From the NCBI RefSeq assembly GCF_009882985.1, contig NZ_WTUZ01000020.1, positions 495,353 through 559,352 on the forward strand: a stretch of DNA of 64,000 nt, in the 5' to 3' direction. A program made the translations under genes and the position numbers. The DNA comes from Paenibacillus silvestris. GTDB lineage: Bacteria > Bacillota > Bacilli > Paenibacillales > NBRC-103111. The notes under the pieces are model-generated. The model did no database searches, had not been told where the DNA came from, and worked only from the letters and a program-made list of their open reading frames with translations. Positions 17,033 through 25,952 of the stretch are shown one piece after another (the stretch's first letter is position 1; each line of letters opens with the position of its first letter).

Positions 17033-18672
17033 CACAGTCCGCCCTCCCACTTCCAACCTGCAGGATATCCCGAGCCTAGTGTAACAGGCAGTCGGCCTTT
17101 CATCTCCAGCTCACCTACCAAACCTTTGGCCGTGCTTTGTAGCGCTAACGGACGGCTTTCGTAAGCAGCGATGAAGGTGGAAACCTCCGGCAGCTCCAGC
17201 AAATCGTACGGCACGCGCAGCGCGACGACGACCAGCGGCTTGCCAAGTGCTTGCAGCGCACGCACCAGCTCGACCTGCGCAGGATGGAATCGGGCGTTGT
17301 ACGTCCCGATGACGATCTGCTCCGCTTCTTCAGCTGCTGCAAGCACCGATCCCGTCAACCCACCGACCTCTGCGAGCGGCAGCACGCGGTCGATCACGTC
17401 AAAGCCGCGCTCCGCAAGCGCTGCGCCTAGACTTGCCGGTCCGGCGTACGCTTCGTCGACGCCGGACGATACCGCTGCGGCCACGGTGACCGCTAGCGTT
17501 CTTACACGCTTCAGCGGCAGCATCCCCTGCTCGTCTTTGACGAGCGTAATGCTGGCTTCGCTGAGACGTTCGGCGACCGCGCAATGCTCCGCGGTCCCTA
17601 CTTCAGCCGCAGTGCCAGGCTGCGGCACCAGCAATCCACGACGCTCCTTGAGCGCGAGCAGTCTTTCCACAGACGCGTCGATGCGCGATTCACTTAGGCG
17701 CCCCTCCTTAACAGCCTGCTCGATCGCATCAATAGCGCCGATCTGGCGATCAAGCCTATGGCTGATCAACACGAGATCAGCCCCAGCTTCGATAGCCATT
17801 ACGCTTGCGGCTACCGTGCCGTAATGTTCTGCAATGGCATTCATCTCCATGCAGTCCGTCATAATGACGCCATCGTAGCCCAGCTCCTCACGAAGCAGTC
17901 CGGATAACACGGACTTGGAAAGCGTCGCAGGCAGCTTCTCGGACTCAAAAGCCGGGAAATAAATGTGCGATGACATAATCGCATCGACGCCGCCCTCAAT
18001 TGCTCGGATGAACGGTACCAGCTCCAGAGAACGAATCCGTTCTTGATCATGCTTAATCGTTGGCAAATCCAAGTGGGAGTCAACGCTCGTATCGCCATGT
18101 CCCGGGAAATGTTTCGCCGTCGCGACAACATTAGCGTCTTGGAAACCTTGTACCGAACGCTGACCGAATGCAGCAACAAGCTCCGCAGACTCGCCGAATG
18201 ACCGCACGCCAATGACCGGATTGTCTGGATTGTTATTCACATCGAGCACGGGAGCAAAGTTCAAGTTAATCCCAAGTGCTCGGAGCTCTTTCCCTGAGAT
18301 CAACGCGGCTTCATACGCAGCGTCACTTCCGTCTCTTAAACCAACGCCCGGCCCAATTGCTCCAGCCGCAAGCGCCATCTGCCCGGGCATTAACGCAACA
18401 CCCTCCGTGATACGAGCAACCATCCCGCCTTCTTGATCGATGGAAACCCAAAGCGGCAACGTGCCCGATTGCTGTGCAATTTGCTGCAGCTGCTCGGATA
18501 GCTGAGCTACCTGTCCAGTTTGTTCTACATTGCGCGCAAAATAAATAACCCCGCCAATATGGTGCTCTGCAATCAGCGCTTTGAGCTGATCCGTCGCTAC
18601 TGTGCCTTCAAATCCACAAAGAAGCATCTGACCAATTTTCTCTCTTAGCGTCATATCCTGAACTTTTTTCAT
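17032..18672 (-). CDS. nagZ: Beta-N-acetylglucosaminidase, GH3 family NagZ type, without signal peptide
   Basis: This GH3 enzyme removes GlcNAc from GlcNAc-MurNAc or GlcNAc-anhydroMurNAc. Visible are the substrate motif KHFPGHGDTSVDSH, including the His of the NagZ catalytic dyad, and the nucleophile Asp in VIMTDCMEMNAI. At 546 residues it has the extra C-terminal domain seen in the B. subtilis enzyme. The N-terminus (MKKVQDMTLREKIGQM) has no signal peptide, whereas the B. subtilis protein is exported, so this one should act in the cytoplasm. The ATG follows GAGGGAGAGGG. Neighbours on both sides are MurNAc kinases. Confidence 0.93.
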   Translation of the reverse strand: MKKVQDMTLREKIGQMLLCGFEGTVATDQLKALIAEHHIGGVIYFARNVEQTGQVAQLSEQLQQIAQQSGTLPLWVSIDQEGGMVARITEGVALMPGQMALAAGAIGPGVGLRDGSDAAYEAALISGKELRALGINLNFAPVLDVNNNPDNPVIGVRSFGESAELVAAFGQRSVQGFQDANVVATAKHFPGHGDTSVDSHLDLPTIKHDQERIRSLELVPFIRAIEGGVDAIMSSHIYFPAFESEKLPATLSKSVLSGLLREELGYDGVIMTDCMEMNAIAEHYGTVAASVMAIEAGADLVLISHRLDRQIGAIDAIEQAVKEGRLSESRIDASVERLLALKERRGLLVPQPGTAAEVGTAEHCAVAERLSEASITLVKDEQGMLPLKRVRTLAVTVAAAVSSGVDEAYAGPASLGAALAERGFDVIDRVLPLAEVGGLTGSVLAAAEEAEQIVIGTYNARFHPAQVELVRALQALGKPLVVVALRVPYDLLELPEVSTFIAAYESRPLALQSTAKGLVGELEMKGRLPVTLGSGYPAGWKWEGGL

Positions 18673-18702
18673 TCTCTATCCCTCTCCCTCTATCTCTTCC
18701 AC

Positions 18703-19644
18703 CTATTTGTTCAAACGGTTCAGCGCCATCAGAACAGCACCGCTAGCCGCATCCTTTTTAGCCGTCATACAAGTCAAATCCGGATATCTTTCGCTCAATT
18801 TCTGCACAAAAGCGCTCCTCACATGGCTATTGTTCAGCAATACGCTTCCGACCATCGCAAGGCTCCCCTGCTGCATGGACAGCTTTTCCACGACAGGAAC
18901 AGCCGTCTCGAAAAGCGCTGCAGCGCTTTTCGCCGCAATTGCGAGCGCCGTTTCGTCTCCTAGCTCACAAGCCTTAGACAGGATCGGCGCCAAGGCTGCG
19001 ATGTCCTTTTTGTTCGTCTCTTTGTTATAGACGAATCCTACGATTTGTTGAACCGTCGTCAGTTGCAACTGTTCATAAACCATACCCGTAATGACGGTCT
19101 CGCCAATCCTGCCGTCCTGTGACTGAACGAGCGCAGACAATAGATCACGACCTATGCTGTAGCCACTGCCCTCATCATCGATGAGGTGTCCGAGACCGCC
19201 GGCACGGTGAATCTTTCCGTCCTCATTTTTGCCATAACAAATAGACCCTGTTCCCGCAATCATGATAATGCCGTATTCCCGATCATGCGCGCCGCAAAGT
19301 GCCGTCTCCTGATCGCCAGTGATGTATACTTTGCCTTGATAGCCGCATTCTCTGACATTCGCTTCCAAGCGGGTAGTAACGGTCGGATTGCTAACCCCAG
19401 CTGCACCAATCACGATTTGTTCACAGTGCTCTAGTCCCCCGCATGCCTCGCTGATCCCTTGAAAAATGTCCTGAAAGCTCTGCTGGATACTATCCGCATC
19501 TTGCCCATTATAGTTAATAGCGCCAGATGTAAAAGTATGCACCACATGACCGCTCTCATTAGCTACTACCACCGCTGTTTTGGTACCTCCGCCATCTAGC
19601 CCCGCTACGTATCTTGTCATTGAGTTACTTTTCACTTCTTCCAT
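18703..19644 (-). CDS. murK: N-acetylmuramic acid/N-acetylglucosamine kinase, BadF/BadG family (MurK-like)
   Basis: This 313-residue sugar kinase of the ASKHA fold has the phosphate-1 motif GLDGGGTKTAV, the middle motif ITGDQETALCGAH and the glycine-rich IAGTGSICYG. It resembles the Clostridium MurK group, which phosphorylates MurNAc and GlcNAc at O6. In this operon an ABC transporter would bring in unphosphorylated sugar, so a kinase is needed before MurQ; in species with the PTS transporter MurP that step is built in. It starts 5 bases after the namZ-like stop. An internal ATG at 19620 is an alternative start. The exact sugar (MurNAc or GlcNAc) is not certain from sequence. Confidence 0.82.
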   Translation of the reverse strand: MEEVKSNSMTRYVAGLDGGGTKTAVVVANESGHVVHTFTSGAINYNGQDADSIQQSFQDIFQGISEACGGLEHCEQIVIGAAGVSNPTVTTRLEANVRECGYQGKVYITGDQETALCGAHDREYGIIMIAGTGSICYGKNEDGKIHRAGGLGHLIDDEGSGYSIGRDLLSALVQSQDGRIGETVITGMVYEQLQLTTVQQIVGFVYNKETNKKDIAALAPILSKACELGDETALAIAAKSAAALFETAVPVVEKLSMQQGSLAMVGSVLLNNSHVRSAFVQKLSERYPDLTCMTAKKDAASGAVLMALNRLNK

Positions 19645-19649
19645 GTATT

Positions 19650-20792
19650 CTATTTGTACAAATGATACTGCTGTTTCATCTGCGCAAAGGTTTGGCTCTC
19701 TTCACGAAATTGCTGAAGCAGATCTGCCACATTCACGTTGTCTTGGCGATACACATTGTCCCCGCACAACAAATCCATGAAAGGTCGGGAACCTTCTCGG
19801 ACAGGAGGCAGGAAAGCAAATTGCTCATAATTGCTCTTAATCGTGTAGAGCAGGGTAATCCCTGTTTCCATAGGCTTGATAGCCCGATTGTCCAACACGT
19901 GCACTTGAACACCGCTGCAGGACTCTCCCTGATGCTTGGAGAAGCTCGGTTTGAAATAGACGGGGCGGAAAACAACGCCTGGCAGTTTCTTGGCATTCAT
20001 TTCATCCGCCAGCTTCTGCCCATCGATGAACGGAGCCCCTATGGCTTCAAAAGGAACCGTCGTCCCGCGTCCTTCCGACAAGTTCGTGCCTTCAAAAATG
20101 CACGTTCCGGGGTACAGCAAAGCTGATCTAAACCGTGGAAGGCCTAGGGAAGGCATAATCCACTCTTGCCCTGTCTCCGGGAAAAGCATGCCTCGATCCC
20201 ACCCTTCACAGCGAACCACGTGCAGCTCACACTGCCAGTTCATCTGATCATTGGCCATCATCGCAAGTTCTCCGACTGTCATTCCATAGCGTACAGCAAG
20301 CGGATAATTGCCTACAAATGATTGGTATTCCGGTTTTAAAATATTGCCTTCCACCGTCACGCCATCCAGAGGGTTAATCCGGTCGAGAATAACGAAAGGT
20401 TTGCCTGCTTTCGCGCAATCTTCCAAAGCATATAACATCGTATAAATAAACGTATAATAGCGGGTTCCTACATCCTGAATATCATAGACGACCATATCGA
20501 CTTCATCCAGCATCTCTTGGCTCAAACGTTTGGAATCTTTGCGATACAAGCTGTGTACCGGCACTTGTGTGATCGGGTCCAGGTACGTTTCTACCAGCGC
20601 GCCAGCGGCTTGATCACCCCGCACCCCATGTTCGGGAGAGAATAAGGCGGTGAGGTTGAAATGCTCATGCAAAATTTGAATCGTAGAAACAAAATCCTTG
20701 TTCAATCCCGTTGGCGCCGTAATCAGCCCAAGCCGTTTCCCTTTGAATAGATGAGCATACTGCATGATACAATCAATGCCATTAAGAATCAT
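19650..20792 (-). CDS. namZ: DUF1343 exo-beta-N-acetylmuramidase, NamZ (YbbC) family, without signal peptide
   Basis: This 380-residue protein is of the DUF1343 family, whose B. subtilis member NamZ releases MurNAc from the non-reducing end of MurNAc-GlcNAc (GH171). Family motifs seen are LFSPEHGVRGDQAAG, DIQDVGTRYYTFIYTM, ILDRINPLDG and EGTNLSEGRGTT. The start ATG has GAGGGGAAAGCT directly before it and begins MILNGIDCIMQ, with no signal peptide, unlike the secreted B. subtilis enzyme. Together with a signal-less NagZ this implies cleavage of imported disaccharides in the cytoplasm. It is followed closely by the MurK-like kinase. Confidence 0.88.
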   Translation of the reverse strand: MILNGIDCIMQYAHLFKGKRLGLITAPTGLNKDFVSTIQILHEHFNLTALFSPEHGVRGDQAAGALVETYLDPITQVPVHSLYRKDSKRLSQEMLDEVDMVVYDIQDVGTRYYTFIYTMLYALEDCAKAGKPFVILDRINPLDGVTVEGNILKPEYQSFVGNYPLAVRYGMTVGELAMMANDQMNWQCELHVVRCEGWDRGMLFPETGQEWIMPSLGLPRFRSALLYPGTCIFEGTNLSEGRGTTVPFEAIGAPFIDGQKLADEMNAKKLPGVVFRPVYFKPSFSKHQGESCSGVQVHVLDNRAIKPMETGITLLYTIKSNYEQFAFLPPVREGSRPFMDLLCGDNVYRQDNVNVADLLQQFREESQTFAQMKQQYHLYK

Positions 20793-20828
20793 AGCTTTCC
20801 CCTCGCTCGCTTCTTTTTATTGAACAAA

Positions 20829-20874
20829 ACCTCTACCTAAGCCATATTCGTAATAAGCGGCTGCGTGTAGAGGT
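20829..20874 (-). other. Intra-operon hairpin between the deacetylase and namZ genes
   Basis: ACCTCTAC at 20829-20836 pairs with GTAGAGGT at 20867-20874, with an inner AGCC/GGCT pairing. No T run follows on the (-) strand, so it looks like an RNA-stability or processing hairpin rather than a terminator. Confidence 0.5.
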
Positions 20875-20885
20875 CGGATGATTTT

Positions 20886-21593
20886 CTATAATTCAGTTTT
20901 GAGCACACGCATATTTTCTTCTGGGATCATGAACGTTTGTGCATATTCTTTTCTGGCTTCAAGCCCGCGAACTCTCATCAAATGCTTGTAGTATTCCAAG
21001 TACTTGAACGACTTGCTGCCCGTTACGAACCAATGCGTGGAAACCGCTTTGACCCATAGATCGAAGGCGTCCTGATCGTAATCGACATAGACATACGGAC
21101 GGTAGTCAACAGCGTCTTCCCAGTTCTCGGCATAATACAATCTCTGTGCAAAATGGGCAGGAAGCTCCCGCTCGAATGTCGGCAAGGCAGCAAAATAACG
21201 GGCATCATTCACGATGCGGTGCGTAGTCATGTGATCCTTATGCATGCTGTTTTTCCAATGGGTGATGATCACGTTAGGCCGCACTTGACGAATGACATCG
21301 CATACACGGAAGCGCATCTCTTGATTATCCTGAAGTTCGCCATCTGGAATATCGTCGAAAACGAAAGCTTCCCCGCCCAGCATCTCAGCAAATATTTTCG
21401 CCTCATTTACTTTCTGCACGCGATATTCAGCCATATCTTGTCCTGCCGGAACACCGCGTTCGCCTGCTGTCAGCGCCAGAGTTGCAATGCGGTCCCCTTT
21501 CAAGAAGTGACTCGCGAGTACGCCTCCAGCCGTTAATTCGGCATCACCAACATGGCCGCCAATCGCTAATATCGTTAACTTTTGCTCGCTCAT
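20886..21593 (-). CDS. PIG-L/LmbE family deacetylase with altered active-site motif
   Basis: This 235-residue protein belongs to the zinc-dependent PIG-L (LmbE-like) deacetylases, which remove N-acetyl groups from GlcNAc-containing molecules. The usual A-H-P-D-D-E box is G-H-V-G-D-A-E at residues 13-19: zinc ligands His14 and Asp17 are kept, but the Asp used as general base in MshB-type enzymes is Gly16. The second box HKDH (118-121) is present. The gene begins directly after the GNAT stop. In this operon it may deacetylate GlcNAc, MurNAc or a disaccharide, but no such activity is established to my knowledge. A related use of the fold on other acetyl-sugars is possible. Confidence 0.85.
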   Translation of the reverse strand: MSEQKLTILAIGGHVGDAELTAGGVLASHFLKGDRIATLALTAGERGVPAGQDMAEYRVQKVNEAKIFAEMLGGEAFVFDDIPDGELQDNQEMRFRVCDVIRQVRPNVIITHWKNSMHKDHMTTHRIVNDARYFAALPTFERELPAHFAQRLYYAENWEDAVDYRPYVYVDYDQDAFDLWVKAVSTHWFVTGSKSFKYLEYYKHLMRVRGLEARKEYAQTFMIPEENMRVLKTEL

Positions 21594-22562
21594 TCACACA
21601 AACTCCCTTCTCATCACAGAAAATTGTTTGACGGTCGTAAAACCTGCCTTCTCATAAATGCGAATGGCCGGATTCGTACTGCCTGTGTAGAGTGACATGT
21701 AAGCAGTCCCAATTGAACGGAAAGCCTCGCACAGCTTAAAGAAAAGCAGACTGCCCAGTCCATGACCCTCATGCTCAGGAAGCACGCCGATGCCTGCAAA
21801 GTAGCCACGCCCGTTGTCCTGACGAATGACCGGGCCGGCGAATCCGATGACTTTACCTTTATATGCAGCAATGACCACTGGCACACCCTCTGCCGTGCAC
21901 TGCCCGATTTCCCTTTGCCACAAAAGATTGTTAAAGCCATTAAGCATTTCGTTAACGCCGTTATGCTTTTCCTTATCGAACAATTCCACCGTGTATCCTT
22001 CGGCTGCTGCCTTATGTTCCTTGGCCCTAACATCCTCCGGTATGGCGAAACCGTCCAGCTTCAAATACATCGCGCACTCTTTCGCCCGTTCCACATATCC
22101 TGCTTGCAGCAAAAACGCATACATTTTACTTTCGATCGGCACACCGGGCGCATTGTTATGCTCATGCTTCGGAGTCCCAGGAATATACCATGGCAATAAC
22201 ATCGGATTGAAGAATAAGACCTCGCCTTGCTTTTTCCCCAATTGCTGAAAACGACGCTCCAAAACGTCTAGCATGCCTTGATAATGATGATCGGTTTGGA
22301 AGCTGTCGGCCAAAACGATGCAGGTGATGTATCCAGCCACTTCCCCAAGCGGCAGATCATCCCCTGTACAGCTACAGGCGAAGCCTTTGACCTCATTTTG
22401 ATCCAGTAGCACAAAAGTATTTTCACGATCAAAATAAGGACTGGCCGTAAAAATACGCTCAAAGGTTTCTTCCGTCAGTTCCTTATAGCCATCTTTCACG
22501 GCTTCTTCATTCCATAAATCAATAACGGCCTGACGATATTGTTGATCCCAAGACACAATCAT
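21594..22562 (-). CDS. Protein with two GNAT acetyltransferase domains
   Basis: This 322-residue protein has two tandem GNAT-fold halves. The N-terminal half (about 1-150) contains VAGYITCIVLADSFQTDHHYQGM. The C-terminal half (about 165-322) has a full acetyl-CoA motif in YFAGIGVLPEHEGHGLGSLLFFKLCEAF and ends with the typical IYEKAGF. It could acetylate an amino sugar, countering or complementing the deacetylase encoded directly downstream, but the substrate is not known. It lies between the transporter permease and the deacetylase and is probably co-transcribed with both. Confidence 0.85.
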   Translation of the reverse strand: MIVSWDQQYRQAVIDLWNEEAVKDGYKELTEETFERIFTASPYFDRENTFVLLDQNEVKGFACSCTGDDLPLGEVAGYITCIVLADSFQTDHHYQGMLDVLERRFQQLGKKQGEVLFFNPMLLPWYIPGTPKHEHNNAPGVPIESKMYAFLLQAGYVERAKECAMYLKLDGFAIPEDVRAKEHKAAAEGYTVELFDKEKHNGVNEMLNGFNNLLWQREIGQCTAEGVPVVIAAYKGKVIGFAGPVIRQDNGRGYFAGIGVLPEHEGHGLGSLLFFKLCEAFRSIGTAYMSLYTGSTNPAIRIYEKAGFTTVKQFSVMRREFV

Positions 22563-22597
22563 GCTGAAGTGATACCTCCCCCACGCCCCATCTTGTA

Positions 22598-23458
22598 TTA
22601 GCCTTTCACCGCTCCAACAGTTACACCTTCTAAGAAGTACTTTTGCAAGCTGAAGAAAAGAATAAACATCGGTAGTGCTGAGATTGTAGCACCTGCCATC
22701 ATCGGCGCGATAAACGTCGTATTGGCGAAGCGGAAGTTTTTGAGACCCAATTGAATCGTCTGCATATCCATCGTATTGGTGACGAGTAGCGGCCAGAAGA
22801 ACGTGTTCCAGCTATCCATGAACGTAAGAATCGCCATAACGGCAAGCACGGTTTTGGACAAAGGCAGAATGATTCTCCAATAGATGGTGAACTGGCTGCA
22901 GCCTTCGATTTTGGCACTTTCCATAATCTCGTTCGGGATGCTGCCCATAAACTGTTTCGCTAGAAAAATATTATATACAGTAACGATACCCGGCATAATT
23001 AATGCGCTGTACGTATTTTGCAGATTAAACACATTAACAACAAGAATATACAAAGGAACTTGCGTAACTTGGTAAGGAATCATCATGGAGACAAGCAATA
23101 CGGCAAACAGCACGCCTCTCCCTTTAAAATGAAGCTTAGAAAATGCGTATCCTGCCATACTGGCGAAAATAACATTCGATACCATCACGGTAGTAGCTAC
23201 GATTAGGGAGTTCAGAATCCACCGATACGAATACTCGCTATAATCAAAGAAATATTTGAAGGAAGCGAATGTGAACTTGCTTGGTAAAATGGAGTAGCTC
23301 ACCGCTCCTGCCTCAACCGGATCTGCAAAGGATGAAATGACCATGAAATAGATTGGAAATATCGTCGCCAAAGCAAAAAGGAGAAGGGCGATAAAAATGA
23401 TTGAATTACGAAGGGTTTTTACTCTAGGTCTGCCTGCATGACTGCTGTATAAAGCCAT
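22598..23458 (-). CDS. Sugar ABC transporter permease, CUT1 MalG type
   Basis: This 286-residue permease has six membrane segments and the ABC loop EIMESAKIEGCSQFTIYWRIILPLSK, in the EAA form E-x-A-x-x-D/E-G-x-x-x-x-x-x-x-x-x-x-P. It ends with the usual FLEGVTVGAVKG. It pairs with the permease just upstream and with the lipoprotein binding protein. No ATPase is encoded here, as is common for CUT1 systems that share MsmX. The context indicates uptake of cell-wall amino sugars. Confidence 0.92.
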   Translation of the reverse strand: MALYSSHAGRPRVKTLRNSIIFIALLLFALATIFPIYFMVISSFADPVEAGAVSYSILPSKFTFASFKYFFDYSEYSYRWILNSLIVATTVMVSNVIFASMAGYAFSKLHFKGRGVLFAVLLVSMMIPYQVTQVPLYILVVNVFNLQNTYSALIMPGIVTVYNIFLAKQFMGSIPNEIMESAKIEGCSQFTIYWRIILPLSKTVLAVMAILTFMDSWNTFFWPLLVTNTMDMQTIQLGLKNFRFANTTFIAPMMAGATISALPMFILFFSLQKYFLEGVTVGAVKG

Positions 23459-23477
23459 TATTTATCCATCCCCTCTC

Positions 23478-24383
23478 TTAATAGTCGACATCTTTTCCGG
23501 CAAATTTGAACTGAAGAACCGAAATTCCTGCGATAATGACAGCTAGAATCAGCGATTGTGCCGCGGCTTTACCGAATTCAAAATAAGTAAAAGCATTATT
23601 GAAGATCAGTAGACCAACCATCGTAGTCGCATTGTTCGGGCCACCGCCGGTCATCAGGTAAGCGTTCTGGAACACTTGGAATGAACCAATAACACCTGTA
23701 ACCAGAAGGAATAACGTAGCTGGTTTCAAAGAAGGAACAACGATGTACCACAGCTTCTGGAAGAAATTCGCTCCATCCATTTCTGCTGCTTCATAGAACG
23801 TATCATCAATACCCAGAAGTCCTGCCAGGTAGATGATGATGCTTGTGCCGTGACTGGAAAGCCAAGACATCAGTACCAATGAGAACATAGCTGTTTTACT
23901 TGAACCCAACCAGTTCTGATTGCTGAATCCGAAGAAATGAATAAATTGATTCAGAATCCCGCCCTCAAGAGGATCGAAGATCCAAAGCCATACGACGGAT
24001 AAAGCAACACCTGAAGCTACCACAGGCAAGTAATAAATACCTTTGAAGAAGCCCTGCGTTTTCTTCCTCAGCGGAAGAATCAAGATCGCGATCACCATCG
24101 ATAAGATTAAGTTAACAGGTACGGTCAGAATCGTGTAGACAACCGTGTTGCGCATTGCTTGCCAGAACAAAGGATCTTTTAAGGAAGAAGCATAGTTCGC
24201 GAATCCAACATAAGTGGAACCAAGAGGCTTGTATTCCTGGAGACTGATGATAAACGCACTGACAACCGGGTATGCGGTGAACATCGCAAAAACAACCAAA
24301 GCGACGGCAATAAATGCATATCCCCAGACACCTTCTCCTTTGATTCCTCTTCTTTTTATCGGTTTAGCGATATTCGTTGCCAT
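23478..24383 (-). CDS. Sugar ABC transporter permease, CUT1 MalF type
   Basis: This inner-membrane permease has six hydrophobic segments and the EAA loop TFYEAAEMDGANFFQKLWYIVVPSLKP. The frame is open up to 24455, but that would put the start inside the upstream hairpin. The ATG at 24383 (MATNIAKPIKRRG) has GGGGG 9 bases before it and gives about 301 residues, normal for the family. It works with the permease at 22598 and the binding protein at 24482. Confidence 0.92.
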   Translation of the reverse strand: MATNIAKPIKRRGIKGEGVWGYAFIAVALVVFAMFTAYPVVSAFIISLQEYKPLGSTYVGFANYASSLKDPLFWQAMRNTVVYTILTVPVNLILSMVIAILILPLRKKTQGFFKGIYYLPVVASGVALSVVWLWIFDPLEGGILNQFIHFFGFSNQNWLGSSKTAMFSLVLMSWLSSHGTSIIIYLAGLLGIDDTFYEAAEMDGANFFQKLWYIVVPSLKPATLFLLVTGVIGSFQVFQNAYLMTGGGPNNATTMVGLLIFNNAFTYFEFGKAAAQSLILAVIIAGISVLQFKFAGKDVDY

Positions 24384-24427
24384 TTTCTCTAACCCCCAAA
24401 CCCCGTTGAAAACCCGGATTAAAATAG

Positions 24428-24466
24428 TTCGGATAGCCGTGTAAGTTGCTTTCACGACTATCCGAA
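24428..24466 (-). other. Hairpin between the binding-protein and permease genes
   Basis: TTCGGATAG at 24428-24436 pairs with CTATCCGAA at 24458-24466, with further inner pairing. Such hairpins after a binding-protein gene commonly protect its mRNA or partly terminate transcription, giving more binding protein than permease. Confidence 0.7.
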
Positions 24467-24481
24467 ATTTACTTTTTATTA

Positions 24482-25921
24482 TTAGTCTTTAACAATTCCG
24501 TCTGCGCCAAATGCAGCAATTGCAGCAGCTTTAACAGCTTCATACATCGCTTCTGGTGTTACTTCACCAGCAATTAGACCTTGGAACTTAGGAACGATAA
24601 CTTCTGTTTCCAATTTAATCGCTTTAGCGCCTAGTTCACTCGGGATGTCGGAACGAGCTGGCGTTGCATTTTTAAGCATGTATTCAACAGCCGCAACGTT
24701 CTCTGGGCTTCTTTCGATCTTCATGCTTTCAGCTGCTTTTTTACCGCTTTGCGTGATGTGAGCGGAGAACAAATCATTGTTTGTTGTCGCCGCATTTTTG
24801 CCGCTAGCTAGGAAGTACGCTGCTTTAACGACATTTGCTTTGTGCTCAGCAGTCGGTTCCTTTTTACCACGGAACGTCATGTAACCGTCAACTACAGCTG
24901 CTGATGATTGTTTAGCACCTTGGAAAGTTGGAGCCGGCAATACAACATAATCAACATTAATGGAGTCTTTTACTGCACTTGCATCACTAGCTTTCAGTTT
25001 TGCATTGTTTGTTTTTGCAGAGTTCTCAAATACAGCAAGACCTTTACCCGTGATCATCGTTTGACCTGTCAAGAACATGTTCCAACGTTTACCAGCGTCT
25101 ACGGAGCTAAGCTCTTTCGGCATGGAACCGTCATCAATCAGTTGACGAAGATCTTTCAGCAGACCCAAGTAATTTTTGCTAGTGTATGCATATTTCAAAT
25201 CTTTATCAAACGCGCTTGGCATACCCGCATTTTTCGCCATAATACCCAAGTAATCTACCGCTGCTACGCCTTTCACTGCAAACACAAAACCGTAACGCGT
25301 TTTGCCGTTTTCAGTGACTACGCCTTTTTTGATGGCTTGACGGAATTCGTCATAAGTCCAGCCGCTTGTCTGTACTTTTTTCCAATCGATGCCTGCTTTT
25401 TCTAGGAACTCTTTATTTCCGCCCAATGCGTGTACTTCCATGTACGCCGGGAAGCCGTAAAGACCTTTACCATTTTTCATGTAATCAAGTGGGGCTTTGT
25501 CGTAATCACTAATCATTTCAGGAGTTGCTGTATCCGTGATGTCCATGAGCAAACCTTGCTGCACGTATTTCGGGATACCGTCAGAGCCACCGAATGCAAT
25601 ATCCGGCGGGCTGCCCGCATTCACTTGTGTGTCCAATTTCTGCTTCATATCTTCCCAGCTAGCTGGTTCGATTTTCAATGTAAGGTTTGGATAAAGAGCA
25701 TTGAAATCTTTGGTCATTTGTTCGAAAGTCTTTTGGTAGTTCGGTGAAACCGGCGGCAGAAGTGCCGTGATGGTATCTTTCGCTGTTGAAGCGCCAGCAC
25801 TTGCAGCTGGAGCTGATGCAGCCGGTGAACTGGACTCTTTCGTACCTGAACCGCCACCACAAGCTGTTAAAGCCATTGTCAAAGCTACAACGGATGCTAA
25901 TACGGGCATTTTTCTTTTCAT
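24482..25921 (-). CDS. Sugar-binding lipoprotein of a CUT1 ABC transporter
   Basis: This 479-residue protein has a lipoprotein signal (LTMALTACGGG, with the Cys at about residue 21), a Ser/Ala-rich linker and then a type 1 extracellular solute-binding domain. Gene order murQ, binding protein, two permeases places it as the receptor for the amino sugar or disaccharide that MurK, NagZ, NamZ and MurQ act on. GGAGGTC lies before the ATG, 31 bases after murQ. Confidence 0.92.
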   Translation of the reverse strand: MKRKMPVLASVVALTMALTACGGGSGTKESSSPAASAPAASAGASTAKDTITALLPPVSPNYQKTFEQMTKDFNALYPNLTLKIEPASWEDMKQKLDTQVNAGSPPDIAFGGSDGIPKYVQQGLLMDITDTATPEMISDYDKAPLDYMKNGKGLYGFPAYMEVHALGGNKEFLEKAGIDWKKVQTSGWTYDEFRQAIKKGVVTENGKTRYGFVFAVKGVAAVDYLGIMAKNAGMPSAFDKDLKYAYTSKNYLGLLKDLRQLIDDGSMPKELSSVDAGKRWNMFLTGQTMITGKGLAVFENSAKTNNAKLKASDASAVKDSINVDYVVLPAPTFQGAKQSSAAVVDGYMTFRGKKEPTAEHKANVVKAAYFLASGKNAATTNNDLFSAHITQSGKKAAESMKIERSPENVAAVEYMLKNATPARSDIPSELGAKAIKLETEVIVPKFQGLIAGEVTPEAMYEAVKAAAIAAFGADGIVKD

Positions 25922-25952
25922 GAAAAACAGACCTCCTAATAATTTCAGTTAT

